Shown here in pieces: positions 1 through 7,851 of a stretch of DNA of 18,485 nucleotides. Numbering within the stretch: position 1 is the stretch's first letter; each line of letters opens with the position of its first letter. Source of the stretch: Treponema sp. (GTDB lineage Bacteria; Spirochaetota; Spirochaetia; Treponematales; Breznakiellaceae); NCBI GenBank assembly GCA_031268125.1, contig JAIRXT010000196.1, positions 1-18,485 on the forward strand, written 5' to 3'. The notes below the pieces were generated by a model. That model ran no database searches. It saw only the letters and a list, made by a program, of their open reading frames with translations, and had not been told where the DNA came from. The position numbers and the translations under genes are program-made.

Positions 1-4
1 GCTG

Positions 5-26
5 TTCCAAAACTCCAGTTTTGGGA
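5..26. repeat. Hairpin-forming inverted repeat downstream of csrA
   Basis: CCAAAACT and AGTTTTGG (7-14 and 17-24) pair perfectly around a 2-base centre, and two further outer pairs, one of them G-T, extend the stem to 5-26. It lies about 35 bases beyond the csrA stop on the transcribed minus strand, so it could end the flagellar transcript. No T run follows on that strand (the next bases read AACAGC), so it is not a typical intrinsic terminator. The CCAAA/TTTGG arms resemble those of the hairpin at 17828-17848, so it may instead be a dispersed palindromic repeat. Nothing else is seen in bases 1-61. Confidence 0.5.
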
Positions 27-61
27 TTGGCTCCCCTTATTTAGTGTTTACAGGGTATTAG

Positions 62-316
62 CTACTCGTCCAGGGGGTTTTTTCTTTCCCTGCCAATACC
101 GGACCCAATATGTATATCGGGAAGCTTGGGCCGGGACTCCGCGGCGGCTTTGTTTTCCGTCCTGATGGCATCGAACACTTCCTGCCGGAATACCTTGACC
201 GACCGGGGAGCTTCTACCCCCAGGCGGACCTGATCGCCCCGGACCTCGATGATCGAGACAGAAATATCATCCCCGATCATAATTTTTTCATTGGTTTTTC
301 TGGATAGTATAAGCAT
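62..316 (-). CDS. csrA: Carbon storage regulator CsrA, translational regulator
   Basis: This 84-residue protein is a small dimeric RNA-binding regulator that binds GGA motifs near ribosome binding sites. In flagellated bacteria it controls flagellin translation and is antagonised by FliW. It opens with MLILSRKTNEKI, has the GVEAPRSVKVFRQEV block and keeps the RNA-contacting residues L4 and R6 at the N-terminus and R44 in the last strand. The usual HR before EV is FR here. The tail (residues 60-84), rich in charged and Pro/Gly residues, is longer than in the 61-residue enterobacterial protein, as is common in spirochaetes. It starts with ATG four bases after the fliW stop, and its GAGGT ribosome site overlaps the last fliW codons, so the two are probably translationally coupled. 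It is the last gene of the flagellar cluster. Confidence 0.95.
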   Translation of the reverse strand: MLILSRKTNEKIMIGDDISVSIIEVRGDQVRLGVEAPRSVKVFRQEVFDAIRTENKAAAESRPKLPDIHIGSGIGRERKNPLDE

Positions 317-320
317 GGGC

Positions 321-773
321 CTACCTCGCCGGCTGAGCGGCCGGCCGGGCGGCGATTTCCGCCATGATGTCGTGTTTGGTCTTCCAGCGGGGATCGCTGA
401 GGATGGCCTGCTTCCCTTCCCGTGTCTCCCGGTTGATCGCCAGGGGCCCCTGAAGGTTGATGGTCATGGGGCCCTCCGCGGGGATTGTAACGATGGTAAA
501 TATAAGGGCCTTCTCCGGGGTATTGATGCCGATATCCGCCAGTTCTTCGTTGTCTATACTCAACTCGTAATCGGGGCGGATTAAAAAGGGATCTATCAAA
601 ACAAAGGCCACCTGCTCCCGCTCGACCGACTGGAGCCAGTAGAAGGGCTGCTGTTCCGCATCCAAAAGCACGTAGTTTTTGACTTCCTCAAAGCCGAAAA
701 GACCCCGGGGAAATACGATTCTCTGCTTTTCTTCCACCTCGATAGACCCATAGGCCTTGGTCTGCACTTTCAC
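321..773 (-). CDS. fliW: Flagellar assembly factor FliW
   Basis: FliW binds newly made flagellin and also binds CsrA allosterically. When flagellin is exported, freed FliW sequesters CsrA and flagellin translation resumes. The protein shows the family's opening (TKAYGSIEV), the FPRGLFGFEE motif, FVLIDPF and a C-terminal NLQGPLAIN segment. I start at GTG 773 (150 residues, the family's usual size) because AGGAG at 780-784 sits 6 bases upstream. The frame stays open to a GTG at 800, but that start has no ribosome site and would add residues absent from typical FliW. It follows flgL by 35 bases and precedes csrA by 4. The sequence around its ribosome site resembles a CsrA target (see findings). 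Family assignment is secure; the start is probable. Confidence 0.93.
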   Translation of the reverse strand: MKVQTKAYGSIEVEEKQRIVFPRGLFGFEEVKNYVLLDAEQQPFYWLQSVEREQVAFVLIDPFLIRPDYELSIDNEELADIGINTPEKALIFTIVTIPAEGPMTINLQGPLAINRETREGKQAILSDPRWKTKHDIMAEIAARPAAQPAR

Positions 774-808
774 CTCACACTCCTGTAAAGCCGGTAGCAC
801 CGGTTAAA

Positions 809-2056
809 TCAGCGCAAAAAATCCAGCAGGGTTTGGGGAAGGACCTTTGCCGCCGTTTGCAGGGCCGCCCGGTGGGCAAGGTCCAGCATCCCCAGTTCCG
901 TGGCGGCATCCACAAGATTTATCCCCATCTCCCGGTCCAGTTGGGCGGTTACGTCGGGAATTTCCTGGTTCAGGCGCTGCCAGGTCATCTCCGCCCGTTC
1001 CTCCCGGCTCCCGATCTCGGAAATTCTGGCGTTCAGGTTTCCCAGGGCCAGATCGATGCCCCCAATCCCCAGGCTGCCGGCGAATTCCTGATCCCCCCGG
1101 TACAGGGCGTCCCTTAGGCGGATTACCATGTCGAACATGGAACCGCCGGCGGTCCGGGCGTTATCGCTCCAGTTGGGGGCGCCCCCTTCGGGGTTCCCCC
1201 GGATAATCCCCAGGTCCTGAAGCACCTGGGACCCCTGCCGGTCCTCCAGACGGATAAGGTGGGCGTTGGTACCCTCCAGGGCAAGGCCCCGGCTCTGGGG
1301 GTCCTGGTAGGCCTTAACCGGAGCGGGGGAATCGTTTACCTTGGCAATAATAGCCTGCACCGTATCCCCCATACTCAGCGGTATCTCCACACCGTCAACA
1401 AAGATGCTGGTATCGGCGGCAACCCGGTATTCACTGGCATCCAGGCTGGAAATAACCTGCATCTTCTCCGCCCAAAAGGCTTCGCCGCCTGAAATATCCA
1501 GTTCCGTATAAGCCCCGTCGCTCATCTCGGCCCGGCGGGCGGCGCCTGCTCCCCGGTACTCCACCCGGACCACCATGTTCTCCCCGCCCCCTTCCACAGT
1601 ACCTTCTACAATGCGGAAAGGTTCGGAAAGGGCCCGGTCCCCGGCAAAAAGCTGCTTGCCGTCCGGTCCCTGGGCGTTGGAAATGGACGCTAGTTCCTTG
1701 AGCAGTTCGTTTATCTCCCCCGCCATAATTTTAAGATCGTCCGGCGCGTAGGTTCCGTGGGCCCCCTGGACCGCCAGGTCCCGTACCCGCTGCAGCACGG
1801 TATTGGCCTCGTTCATGTAGTCGTAGGTGATCTTAAAATGTTCCCGGGCAAAGTAGGTGTTTGTCTCAAAGCGTTCCAGCCGGGCCAGGTAGGACTGGTA
1901 ACGCACCGCGTGGCTTGCGGCCAGGGGATCGTCCCGCAGTTCCCGGATCCGGGACTGGCCGGCAATTTTTGCCTGGATGTTGTTCAGCCCCTCCTCCTGC
2001 CGGCGCAGGTAGTACTGCATGTCGTTATTCGACATGTCCGTAGAAACCCGTCTCAT
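809..2056 (-). CDS. flgL: Flagellar hook-associated protein 3 (FlgL)
   Basis: FlgL (HAP3) forms the second ring of the junction between hook and filament, adjoining the flagellin; in spirochaetes this lies in the periplasm. The 415-residue protein has flagellin-like helical ends. The N-terminal part (about 1-140) carries the RIRELRDDPLAA and QVRDLAVQ-type helices (here VLQRVRDLAVQGAHGT) and the GKQLFAG motif. The C-terminal 90 residues form the return helices and end in LLDFLR. The middle is a variable insertion, making it longer than the roughly 300-residue enterobacterial protein. ATG at 2056 follows a strong GAGAGGTG ribosome site. The gene lies 28 bases after flgK and 35 before fliW, consistent with one operon. 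Confidence 0.93.
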   Translation of the reverse strand: MRRVSTDMSNNDMQYYLRRQEEGLNNIQAKIAGQSRIRELRDDPLAASHAVRYQSYLARLERFETNTYFAREHFKITYDYMNEANTVLQRVRDLAVQGAHGTYAPDDLKIMAGEINELLKELASISNAQGPDGKQLFAGDRALSEPFRIVEGTVEGGGENMVVRVEYRGAGAARRAEMSDGAYTELDISGGEAFWAEKMQVISSLDASEYRVAADTSIFVDGVEIPLSMGDTVQAIIAKVNDSPAPVKAYQDPQSRGLALEGTNAHLIRLEDRQGSQVLQDLGIIRGNPEGGAPNWSDNARTAGGSMFDMVIRLRDALYRGDQEFAGSLGIGGIDLALGNLNARISEIGSREERAEMTWQRLNQEIPDVTAQLDREMGINLVDAATELGMLDLAHRAALQTAAKVLPQTLLDFLR

Positions 2057-2084
2057 ATTGCACCTCTCATAGTGTACCCCTCAT

Positions 2085-3980
2085 TTATGACACACCCATC
2101 CTGATCAGCGTATCCAGCAGGGAATTCACCGTGGTAATAAACCGGGCCGCCGCCGCGTAACCGTGCTGGTACTTGATCATGTTGGAAAGTTCCTCGTCGA
2201 TATTCACCCCGGAAATAGAATCCCGCATACCCCGTAACTGCTTCATGATCAGGTTCTCCGTTTCCAGAGCCCGGCTGGTCTGTTCCCCCAGCATACCGAT
2301 CCGCCCCGCCGCGTCGGCAAAGTAATCGTCAAAAGTACCAAGCCGCCCCACCATCACCGGGGTGTTGCGAATCGCCGCAATGGCCGCGGCGGCATCCCCG
2401 TTCCCCTGATTGGCGCTGTGCCCGTTAAAGCCGAAACCGGAGGCCACGGAACCGGGGTCCCGCAGCAACGAGGGGTTTACCTCGATCCAGCCGGAAGGGT
2501 GGGCGATAGGGGCCAGCGCGTAATTTTCCGCACCCCCCCGCAGCGCCGCCACCGCATCGGCCTGGGCCCAGTCGTAGGTCCCGCCGGGACCGGGACCGGC
2601 AAAAATCCCCGCATAACCGCCCAAAAAGTGCCCGGAATCTTCGATATGGCGGATCACAAAATCAGGGTTCTGCCGGTCCAGCCCTTCCACCGTCGAGGCG
2701 GCGGTAGCTTTAAGGGAAAGAAACCCGTCCCGGTTGAGCCGGGCCGCCACCTCCGCCCCGGAATTGTTGATTCTGGTAACAATATCCTGCACCGTGTCGG
2801 TGGAATAATAGGGAACCTGTACGTTCCCGCCTTCGGGACCGGAAAGGCTGAGCTCCCCTTCAAGCCCCACCTGGGCCTGGCTCTCCAGGGCATTGGTCCC
2901 GTTGATCCGGTAGATGTAACTGGTATCGTAGGTGCCGTCCCCGTCCCGGTCGTAGTTCCCGTTCACGTTGGTAACAAAGGGATATTCGGAAAAAAAATTG
3001 TTTCCCGTAGCGCCGTTGATGCCGTAGCCCTCCCGGTGAACCTCGTTTACCAGGTCGGCAAAATTCATGGTCATGTTGTCCAGGGTCTGAATCTCGTCTT
3101 CGATGGTTACGTCCCGCATTTCCACCAGGGCGGCCAGACTCCCCCCCCGGAACTGAATTTGCTCCCCGGTTTCCTGCCAGATGATCCGGGAGTAACCTTC
3201 GGTATCCGTGTTCCGCTCCAGACCGAACTGCCGGCCGATTTTCCCCTGGACCAGCACAAAGCCCGCGGTATGGACCATAAATTCGTCGGGGTCCCGGTTG
3301 TCCACCGTTACGTCGATGACGGACGAAAGTTTATCCACCAGCAGATCCCGCCGGTCCAAAAGATCGTTGGGGTTATCTCCCTGGGCCTTCACCCTGGTAA
3401 TATCCCCGTTCAGGGCGGCGATCTCCCGGGAAATCTCGTTTACCCGGCCTACGGTAAGCTGAATATCCTCGTCGGCCATAGTCTGGAAACCCTTCAATGC
3501 CTGATAGCGGCGGTGAATCCCATCGATAAGGGTCTTCCCCCGTTCCAGCACCGCGGTCCGGGGGGCGGTATCCGCAGGATATGCGGCCAGTTCCTGCCAG
3601 GCATCCCAGAATTCGTCCATCTTGCTGCGGATGGATTTTTCGCCGGGTTCCAGGTAGACATTGTCCATCATCCTGATATAGGGGTCCCGGGCCTGCCAGT
3701 AGCCTTCCGCCGAAGACTGGGCCGCTATCTGCTTGTCCAAAAGCTGGTCCCGGACCCGCTGAATCCGTTCCACAGTCGTCCCCTGGCCTATCTGTCCCGG
3801 AGTTTCCTCCCGGTTAAGCCCCGGCATGTATATGGGATCGAAGGCGGACATTTCGATCCGCTGCCGGGAGTAACCTTCGGTAGAGGCGTTGGTCAGGTTA
3901 TGGCCCGTAACATTCAGGGCCTGCTGATGGGCCTGTACCCCCCGTTTCCCAATCTCGATACCCATAAATGTGGAAGTCAT
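2085..3980 (-). CDS. flgK: Flagellar hook-associated protein 1 (FlgK)
   Basis: FlgK (HAP1) is the first junction protein on the distal end of the hook. The 631-residue protein starts with the rod/hook family signature (GIEIGKRGVQAHQQALNVTG then HNLTNASTEGYSRQ, residues 7-40). It ends with the matching C-terminal helix (NIDEELSNMIKYQHGYAAAA, then a VNSLLDTLIRMG end). Both termini polymerise as coiled coils. The middle holds a variable domain that includes an acidic loop DRDGDGTYD at 344-352. An unbroken run of eight C/G at 3141-3148 lies in the codons for the RGGS segment near residue 280. ATG at 3980 is preceded by AGGAGAAG, which overlaps the flgN stop codon, so flgN and flgK are tightly coupled. 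Confidence 0.95.
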   Translation of the reverse strand: MTSTFMGIEIGKRGVQAHQQALNVTGHNLTNASTEGYSRQRIEMSAFDPIYMPGLNREETPGQIGQGTTVERIQRVRDQLLDKQIAAQSSAEGYWQARDPYIRMMDNVYLEPGEKSIRSKMDEFWDAWQELAAYPADTAPRTAVLERGKTLIDGIHRRYQALKGFQTMADEDIQLTVGRVNEISREIAALNGDITRVKAQGDNPNDLLDRRDLLVDKLSSVIDVTVDNRDPDEFMVHTAGFVLVQGKIGRQFGLERNTDTEGYSRIIWQETGEQIQFRGGSLAALVEMRDVTIEDEIQTLDNMTMNFADLVNEVHREGYGINGATGNNFFSEYPFVTNVNGNYDRDGDGTYDTSYIYRINGTNALESQAQVGLEGELSLSGPEGGNVQVPYYSTDTVQDIVTRINNSGAEVAARLNRDGFLSLKATAASTVEGLDRQNPDFVIRHIEDSGHFLGGYAGIFAGPGPGGTYDWAQADAVAALRGGAENYALAPIAHPSGWIEVNPSLLRDPGSVASGFGFNGHSANQGNGDAAAAIAAIRNTPVMVGRLGTFDDYFADAAGRIGMLGEQTSRALETENLIMKQLRGMRDSISGVNIDEELSNMIKYQHGYAAAARFITTVNSLLDTLIRMGVS

Positions 3981-3989
3981 GATCTTCTC

Positions 3990-4475
3990 CTAAAGCCGGT
4001 GGTTCAGCACCATACAGCGCATATCCTGATGTCTGATGCCGCTGGGGGAATAAACCCGCCCCCCGCGGCCGGGAAAGGCTGATTCAACAAAGGCGGAAAC
4101 CGCAACCTTGATTCCGGCAATATAAACCAGAAGATTGTCGTTGTTCATCCTTACCCTTAGGCCCGCCATCTTAAGTTCCCGGTATTTTCCGCCCAGCTCA
4201 CGCTGTTCTTCCGGGGGAAGCCCCGCAATAAGCCGGTAGAAACCGGTTTCACCATCAGCTTCCCGGGAAGAAGGGAACAATGCGCCGAACAGGGCCTTCC
4301 GTTCTCCTTCCTGTTTTTCAAGCTCCGCCCCAATCCGGTCTATCGCTGCCAGAAAACCTTCAAAACCGGCCCATTCCCGCTTAACCACCGTATCCCGGAC
4401 CTGCTGTTGAGCCGCCTCTATGCCGTTGAGAAGCTCGTTTTCCCTATCAAGAATCCTGGAACAGACTTGGTACAT
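3990..4475 (-). CDS. flgN: FlgN-like flagellar export chaperone
   Basis: FlgN proteins are small cytoplasmic helical chaperones that hold FlgK and FlgL for type III flagellar export. The 161-residue product is rich in Glu, Arg, Ala and Leu. It has long amphipathic helices from the start (ILDRENELLNGIEAAQQQV) through about residue 120, and no signal peptide. I call it from helical character, length and position directly upstream of flgK (9-base gap), since FlgN sequences are weakly conserved. ATG at 4475 follows AGAGGTGG. The C-terminal 30 residues (about PGRGGRVYSPSGIRHQD onward) look extended rather than helical. It is the first gene of the flagellar cluster and lies just below a sigma28-like promoter candidate. 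Confidence 0.75.
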   Translation of the reverse strand: MYQVCSRILDRENELLNGIEAAQQQVRDTVVKREWAGFEGFLAAIDRIGAELEKQEGERKALFGALFPSSREADGETGFYRLIAGLPPEEQRELGGKYRELKMAGLRVRMNNDNLLVYIAGIKVAVSAFVESAFPGRGGRVYSPSGIRHQDMRCMVLNHRL

Positions 4476-4493
4476 ATAGCCACCTCTTTACAA

Positions 4494-4520
4494 GTATCGG
4501 CGGGAAAAGGGCGTGATTTG
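4494..4520 (-). promoter_or_regulatory. Candidate sigma28 (FliA) promoter for flgN-flgK-flgL-fliW-csrA
   Basis: On the minus strand the gap before flgN reads CAAATCAC (4513-4520), 11 bases, then GCCGATAC (4494-4501). The E. coli sigma28 consensus is TAAAGTTT-N11-GCCGATAA, so the -10 matches 7 of 8 and the spacing is exact, while the -35 keeps only the AAA core plus one T. Transcription would start near 4486-4489, almost at the ribosome site, giving a leader of about 12-15 bases. No terminator is visible between the TPR gene stop and this site, so read-through from upstream is also possible. This gap (4476-4562) holds nothing else I can support. Confidence 0.5.
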
Positions 4521-4562
4521 AGCGGCTTGAAATGGAAAGATTTCTAACTTTGCTAACAGTGC

Positions 4563-6533
4563 CTAACGCAGCATGCGTAACAGCCGCCGGAGTTCAGGAT
4601 TGGCCCCGGAAGATTCCGCAGATTCGTCTTTTTTTTCTTCGTCCCTCAGGATAAGTTCATCCCCTGTTGAGATCCGGTCAAAAAATCCGGTACGGCTTAG
4701 GGCGCCGGCGGCTACTTCCTCACCGGCATCGTCTACGATAAAGCTTCCTACAATGTCATCGGCAAGGTAGCTGAGGCCGACACCCTCGTTCAGCACCTCG
4801 GCGCGGCCCTTTCGTACCACGTCGAAAATCATCCCCGTGTTTATTCCGTCGGAACGGCCCTTGTCCATAAGCGCCTGTGCCTGCCGGCGTTCTATCAGTT
4901 CGCCGCGCAGGGGCAGGGACGCGGCGCAATCTTCCGCCAGGCCGCGGGCGGCGTTCCTTAGCCGGTCCGCCCCGGTACGGAACACCGTATAACTGCGGGC
5001 CGCGGATCCGGTACGGGCAACAAAGAGTTCCCCCCGGAGGGAAAGGTCCCGCTCCCCTTCGGAGACCGATACCACAAGGAAATAATCCACCCCCGCTTCC
5101 CGGGCGGTCCTGAATGCCTGGGAGAACGAGGGCTGGACGATCTCCAGTTCTGCCGCGGCAATGTTCCTGTTGTGGACCAGAATCTCCCGCACCAGCGTGG
5201 ATGCCGTCTGGGCGGCGGAGACGTGGGAAAGTCCCGGCTGTGAGGCAAGGGAAAAAACAGCCAGTTTCCAATGGGGTTTATTGACCTCCACGGGGTCCAC
5301 CTGCCAACGGCGGAACAAGGCGTCGGAAAGCAGGGAACTGTATGTTTCTACCGCGTCGTTCAGGTTCCGCCCGGCCAGGCCCTGGTCCTGCATGACCCGC
5401 AGTTCCTCCAGATACCGGGCGGGGTAGCCCTGGAGCCGCAGTAATTCCGCGTAGTCCCGGCGCTCCGGGGCATAGGGGTTAAGGCGCAGGCCCCGGCGGT
5501 ATTCGAAGATCGCCTCGTCCCCCAAATTCCGGGAGCGGTAATCGCCGCCCCGGCGGAAATGCAGCGAAGCCCAGCGGGCCCGCCGGGGGTCTTCCAGGGC
5601 CGTTGAGGATATCAGCAGGTCTTCCAGCGTAAAAAGGATGAATTCGTCCTGGCTGTCAACGGTGTAGGCATCCGTGAGTACCTGGACGGCGTCCGCCGTA
5701 CGGCCCAAACTCCGAAGGGCCAGGGCTTTAAGGTACCACGCGGCGCCGTCCTCCCGGTTCCGGGTAATAAGGGCATCCGCCAGACGCAGGGCCTCTTCGT
5801 AATTGCCCGCGCTGTAACGGAGATTCCCCAGCAGGGACTGGGCCGGTCCGTATTCAGGCCGGAGGGACAGGGTCTGCTCCGCGGATCGGATAGCCTGGGG
5901 GATACGGCCCGCCTGGGCGTCCAGGTAAGCGGCATAGTAATGGACCCGGTAATCATCAGGATGGCGGGACAGGGCCTGGCCGATATAGGAACGGGCGGTT
6001 TCCCCGTCCCCCAGGGAACCTAAAACCAGCGCCAGGGAAACGAGGAGCCGCCGGTCATCGGGATAACGGCGCACGGCGTCCCGGAAACGTTCCACCGCCC
6101 GGCCGCTTTGGCCCCGGGCCAGATCGAGTTCCCCCGCTACAAACAGGGCCTCCCGGTTGTAGGGCTCCCGGATGAGGATTCCGTCAACCACCGTCTGCGC
6201 CGCGTCCAGCCTGCCCAGGGCCACCAGGGTGGAAGCTTCCAGGTTGGCCGCCCCCATGTCGCCCCGGGCCAGGGTTCTGGCGCTCTGTACCCATGACAGG
6301 GCCTGGTCGAATTCCCCCAATTCGTAGTAACACTCCGCCAGGGCGGCGTTGGCGCCGGCATGGGCGGGGTTAAGCCTGACACATTCCATGAACGATTCTG
6401 AAGCGCCGTACCAGTCATCTTCCAGCATCAGGGAACGGCCCTGTTCGTACCAGAATTCCACACCGGCACGGTTCTGGGTTCCCCCCGGAACCCCGGCAAG
6501 AACCAGAAGCAGAACCAGGACAAAGCCCTTCAC
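4563..6533 (-). CDS. Secreted TPR-repeat protein, C-terminal domain possibly FlgT/CsgG-like
   Basis: I do not recognise a named gene. The 656-residue protein has a signal peptide (MKGFVLVLLLVLAG, no lipobox cysteine). Tandem TPR-like helical pairs run from about 25 to 395, with typical AxxxxAxAxxYxxLGxFxxAL spacing (for example residues 60-80 and 228-250). The C-terminal half switches to alternating strands and helices: WKLAVFSLA (422), an ASTLVREIL helix, then DYFLVVSVSEG and repeated beta segments. A DKGRSDGINTGMIFDVVRKG stretch (557-576) resembles the Gly-rich end motif of FlgT-like proteins. The tail is charged. A periplasmic scaffold is inferred. It starts at GTG in TAGTG, sharing one base with the stop of the upstream CBS gene, after an AGGAAG ribosome site, so it is coupled to that operon while sitting next to the flagellar genes. 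Confidence 0.8.
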   Translation of the reverse strand: MKGFVLVLLLVLAGVPGGTQNRAGVEFWYEQGRSLMLEDDWYGASESFMECVRLNPAHAGANAALAECYYELGEFDQALSWVQSARTLARGDMGAANLEASTLVALGRLDAAQTVVDGILIREPYNREALFVAGELDLARGQSGRAVERFRDAVRRYPDDRRLLVSLALVLGSLGDGETARSYIGQALSRHPDDYRVHYYAAYLDAQAGRIPQAIRSAEQTLSLRPEYGPAQSLLGNLRYSAGNYEEALRLADALITRNREDGAAWYLKALALRSLGRTADAVQVLTDAYTVDSQDEFILFTLEDLLISSTALEDPRRARWASLHFRRGGDYRSRNLGDEAIFEYRRGLRLNPYAPERRDYAELLRLQGYPARYLEELRVMQDQGLAGRNLNDAVETYSSLLSDALFRRWQVDPVEVNKPHWKLAVFSLASQPGLSHVSAAQTASTLVREILVHNRNIAAAELEIVQPSFSQAFRTAREAGVDYFLVVSVSEGERDLSLRGELFVARTGSAARSYTVFRTGADRLRNAARGLAEDCAASLPLRGELIERRQAQALMDKGRSDGINTGMIFDVVRKGRAEVLNEGVGLSYLADDIVGSFIVDDAGEEVAAGALSRTGFFDRISTGDELILRDEEKKDESAESSGANPELRRLLRMLR

Positions 6534-7387
6534 TACTGGTCTTCCTCGTGATGAAGAACGACTTTAACCGTGTTGATCTTGTGGCCGTCCATGTTGTGGA
6601 CGATAAAATCGTGGCCCCGGTAGACCGCCTTTTCATAGCGGACCGGTATCTTCCCAAAAAGATCAAACACAAAGCCCCCCAGCGTATCGAATGATTCAAA
6701 GGGCAGCGCCACGCCGATCTCCCGGGACAGATCTTCCAGATTCAGCCGGGCGTCGCACAGCCAGGTTCCCTCCCCCAGTTTCAGGATGTCTTCGGTTTCG
6801 TGATCAAATTCGTCCTGAATATCCCCTACGATTTCTTCGATGATGTCTTCCATGCAGACGATGCCCGACACCCCGCCGTATTCGTCCACCACAACGGCGA
6901 TATGGACCCGGCGGCGGCGCAGTTCCCGCAGCAGGCCGTCGATCCGCTTGCTTAGGGGTACAAAAAAGGGTTTCCGCAGCAGGTTTACCACGTCAAAGTT
7001 TTCGTTTTTTACCAGGGAACGGAGCACGTCCTTGACGTACAGAATTCCGATTACGTTGTCGATAGTGTCCTGGTACACGGGGAAGCGGGAGTGTTCGCTT
7101 TCCGCAATCCGGTCAAGAAGTTCATCCCTGGAGGCCTCCGCGGAAAGAAAAACCGTGTCGGTCCGGGGGACCATGACTTCTTTGACGGTGGTGTCCGAAA
7201 GATCCGCTATGCCCCGGACCATTTCCCGCTGATCCGAGTTCAGGGCCGCAAGGATCTTCCGGTCCAGGGGGGGGGATTCCTTTTCTTCCCCGGCGGCCGG
7301 CGCGGCTCCCGGCCGTTTGAAAATCCTGGTTAGACCGCCCTCAAAAAAACCCCGGTTTCCCGGGCCGCCGGAATTACCGGAACTCAT
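6533..7387 (-). CDS. CBS-domain protein of the CorC/TlyC (HlyC) family
   Basis: The 284-residue soluble protein has a variable N-terminus (1-50), a tandem CBS pair and a C-terminal CorC/HlyC domain. The first CBS repeat is marked by VKEVMVPRTDTVFL and SRFPVYQDTIDNVIG, the second by HIAVVVDEYGGVSGIV and MEDIIEEIVGDIQDE. The C-terminal domain (about 200-280) ends in LFGKIPVRYEKAV and NTVKVVLHH. There is no DUF21 membrane region, so it is the short CorC/TlyC form. The family is linked to divalent-metal efflux, and the treponemal TlyC name came from a haemolysin assignment that is not well supported. It overlaps ybeY by ATGA, matching the enterobacterial ybeY-ybeX order. Nine consecutive C/G bases at 7267-7275 fall in its N-terminal coding part. 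Confidence 0.9.
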   Translation of the reverse strand: MSSGNSGGPGNRGFFEGGLTRIFKRPGAAPAAGEEKESPPLDRKILAALNSDQREMVRGIADLSDTTVKEVMVPRTDTVFLSAEASRDELLDRIAESEHSRFPVYQDTIDNVIGILYVKDVLRSLVKNENFDVVNLLRKPFFVPLSKRIDGLLRELRRRRVHIAVVVDEYGGVSGIVCMEDIIEEIVGDIQDEFDHETEDILKLGEGTWLCDARLNLEDLSREIGVALPFESFDTLGGFVFDLFGKIPVRYEKAVYRGHDFIVHNMDGHKINTVKVVLHHEEDQ

Positions 7388-7851
7388 GGTATGATCCGCT
7401 CCTCCGTAAGGTTGGTCAATATTTTCTCCTGTAACAACAGCATAGGTTCCGATTCTTCGTTGGTCCGGTGATCCATACCGGTAAGATGCAGAATACCATG
7501 TATAAGGAGACGGCGTAACTCCTCATCCGCGGGGATTCCGAAATATTCGGCGTTTTTCACCAGCGTATCAAGGGAAATGGCAATATCCCCCGCGGCATAG
7601 TATCCGCGTCGTTTTCCGGGGCTCCCCGGGGGAGGGGAATGTTCCTGGGGAAAAGAAAGGATATCCGTAGCCTCGTCATGATTCCGGTAGCGGGAATTCA
7701 GGCCCCTGATAAACCGGTCGCTGCAGTAGAGGATCGAAAGCTCCCAGCGATCCCGGTCCAGGGCTTTGAGAACTTTGCGGACAAAACGGAGAGACGCCGC
7801 AGACCAGGGAGGTAAGGGGACCTCCTCGGCGTTTGCCTCCACCCGGTTCAT
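7384..7851 (-). CDS. ybeY: Endoribonuclease YbeY (rRNA maturation and ribosome quality control)
   Basis: YbeY is a zinc-dependent RNase involved in 16S rRNA 3'-end maturation and ribosome quality control. The 155-residue product has the usual length and both family signatures. SRYRNHDEATDILSFP lies at 53-68. The metal motif HGILHLTGMDH lies at 118-128, with zinc ligands H118, H122 and H128. ATG at 7851 overlaps the stop of the upstream HD gene as ATGA, and its own stop overlaps the corC-like start in the same way, so the three are translationally coupled. The neighbouring phoH-family gene (YbeZ in E. coli) is a known partner in rRNA processing. Nothing unusual is visible. Confidence 0.96.
   Translation of the reverse strand: MNRVEANAEEVPLPPWSAASLRFVRKVLKALDRDRWELSILYCSDRFIRGLNSRYRNHDEATDILSFPQEHSPPPGSPGKRRGYYAAGDIAISLDTLVKNAEYFGIPADEELRRLLIHGILHLTGMDHRTNEESEPMLLLQEKILTNLTEERIIP

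Noticed and set aside
5..26. Intrinsic terminator for the flagellar operon
   Set aside because: The stem is good but no T run follows on the minus strand, so I list it only as an inverted repeat.
774..800. Upstream GTG start for FliW
   Set aside because: No ribosome site, whereas GTG 773 has AGGAG at 6 bases and gives the usual FliW N-terminus and length.
2418..4082. 554-codon open frame on the plus strand antisense to flgK
   Set aside because: It mirrors flgK, has no ribosome site or recognisable domain and a Pro/Gly/His/Val-rich composition typical of the antisense frame of GC-rich genes.
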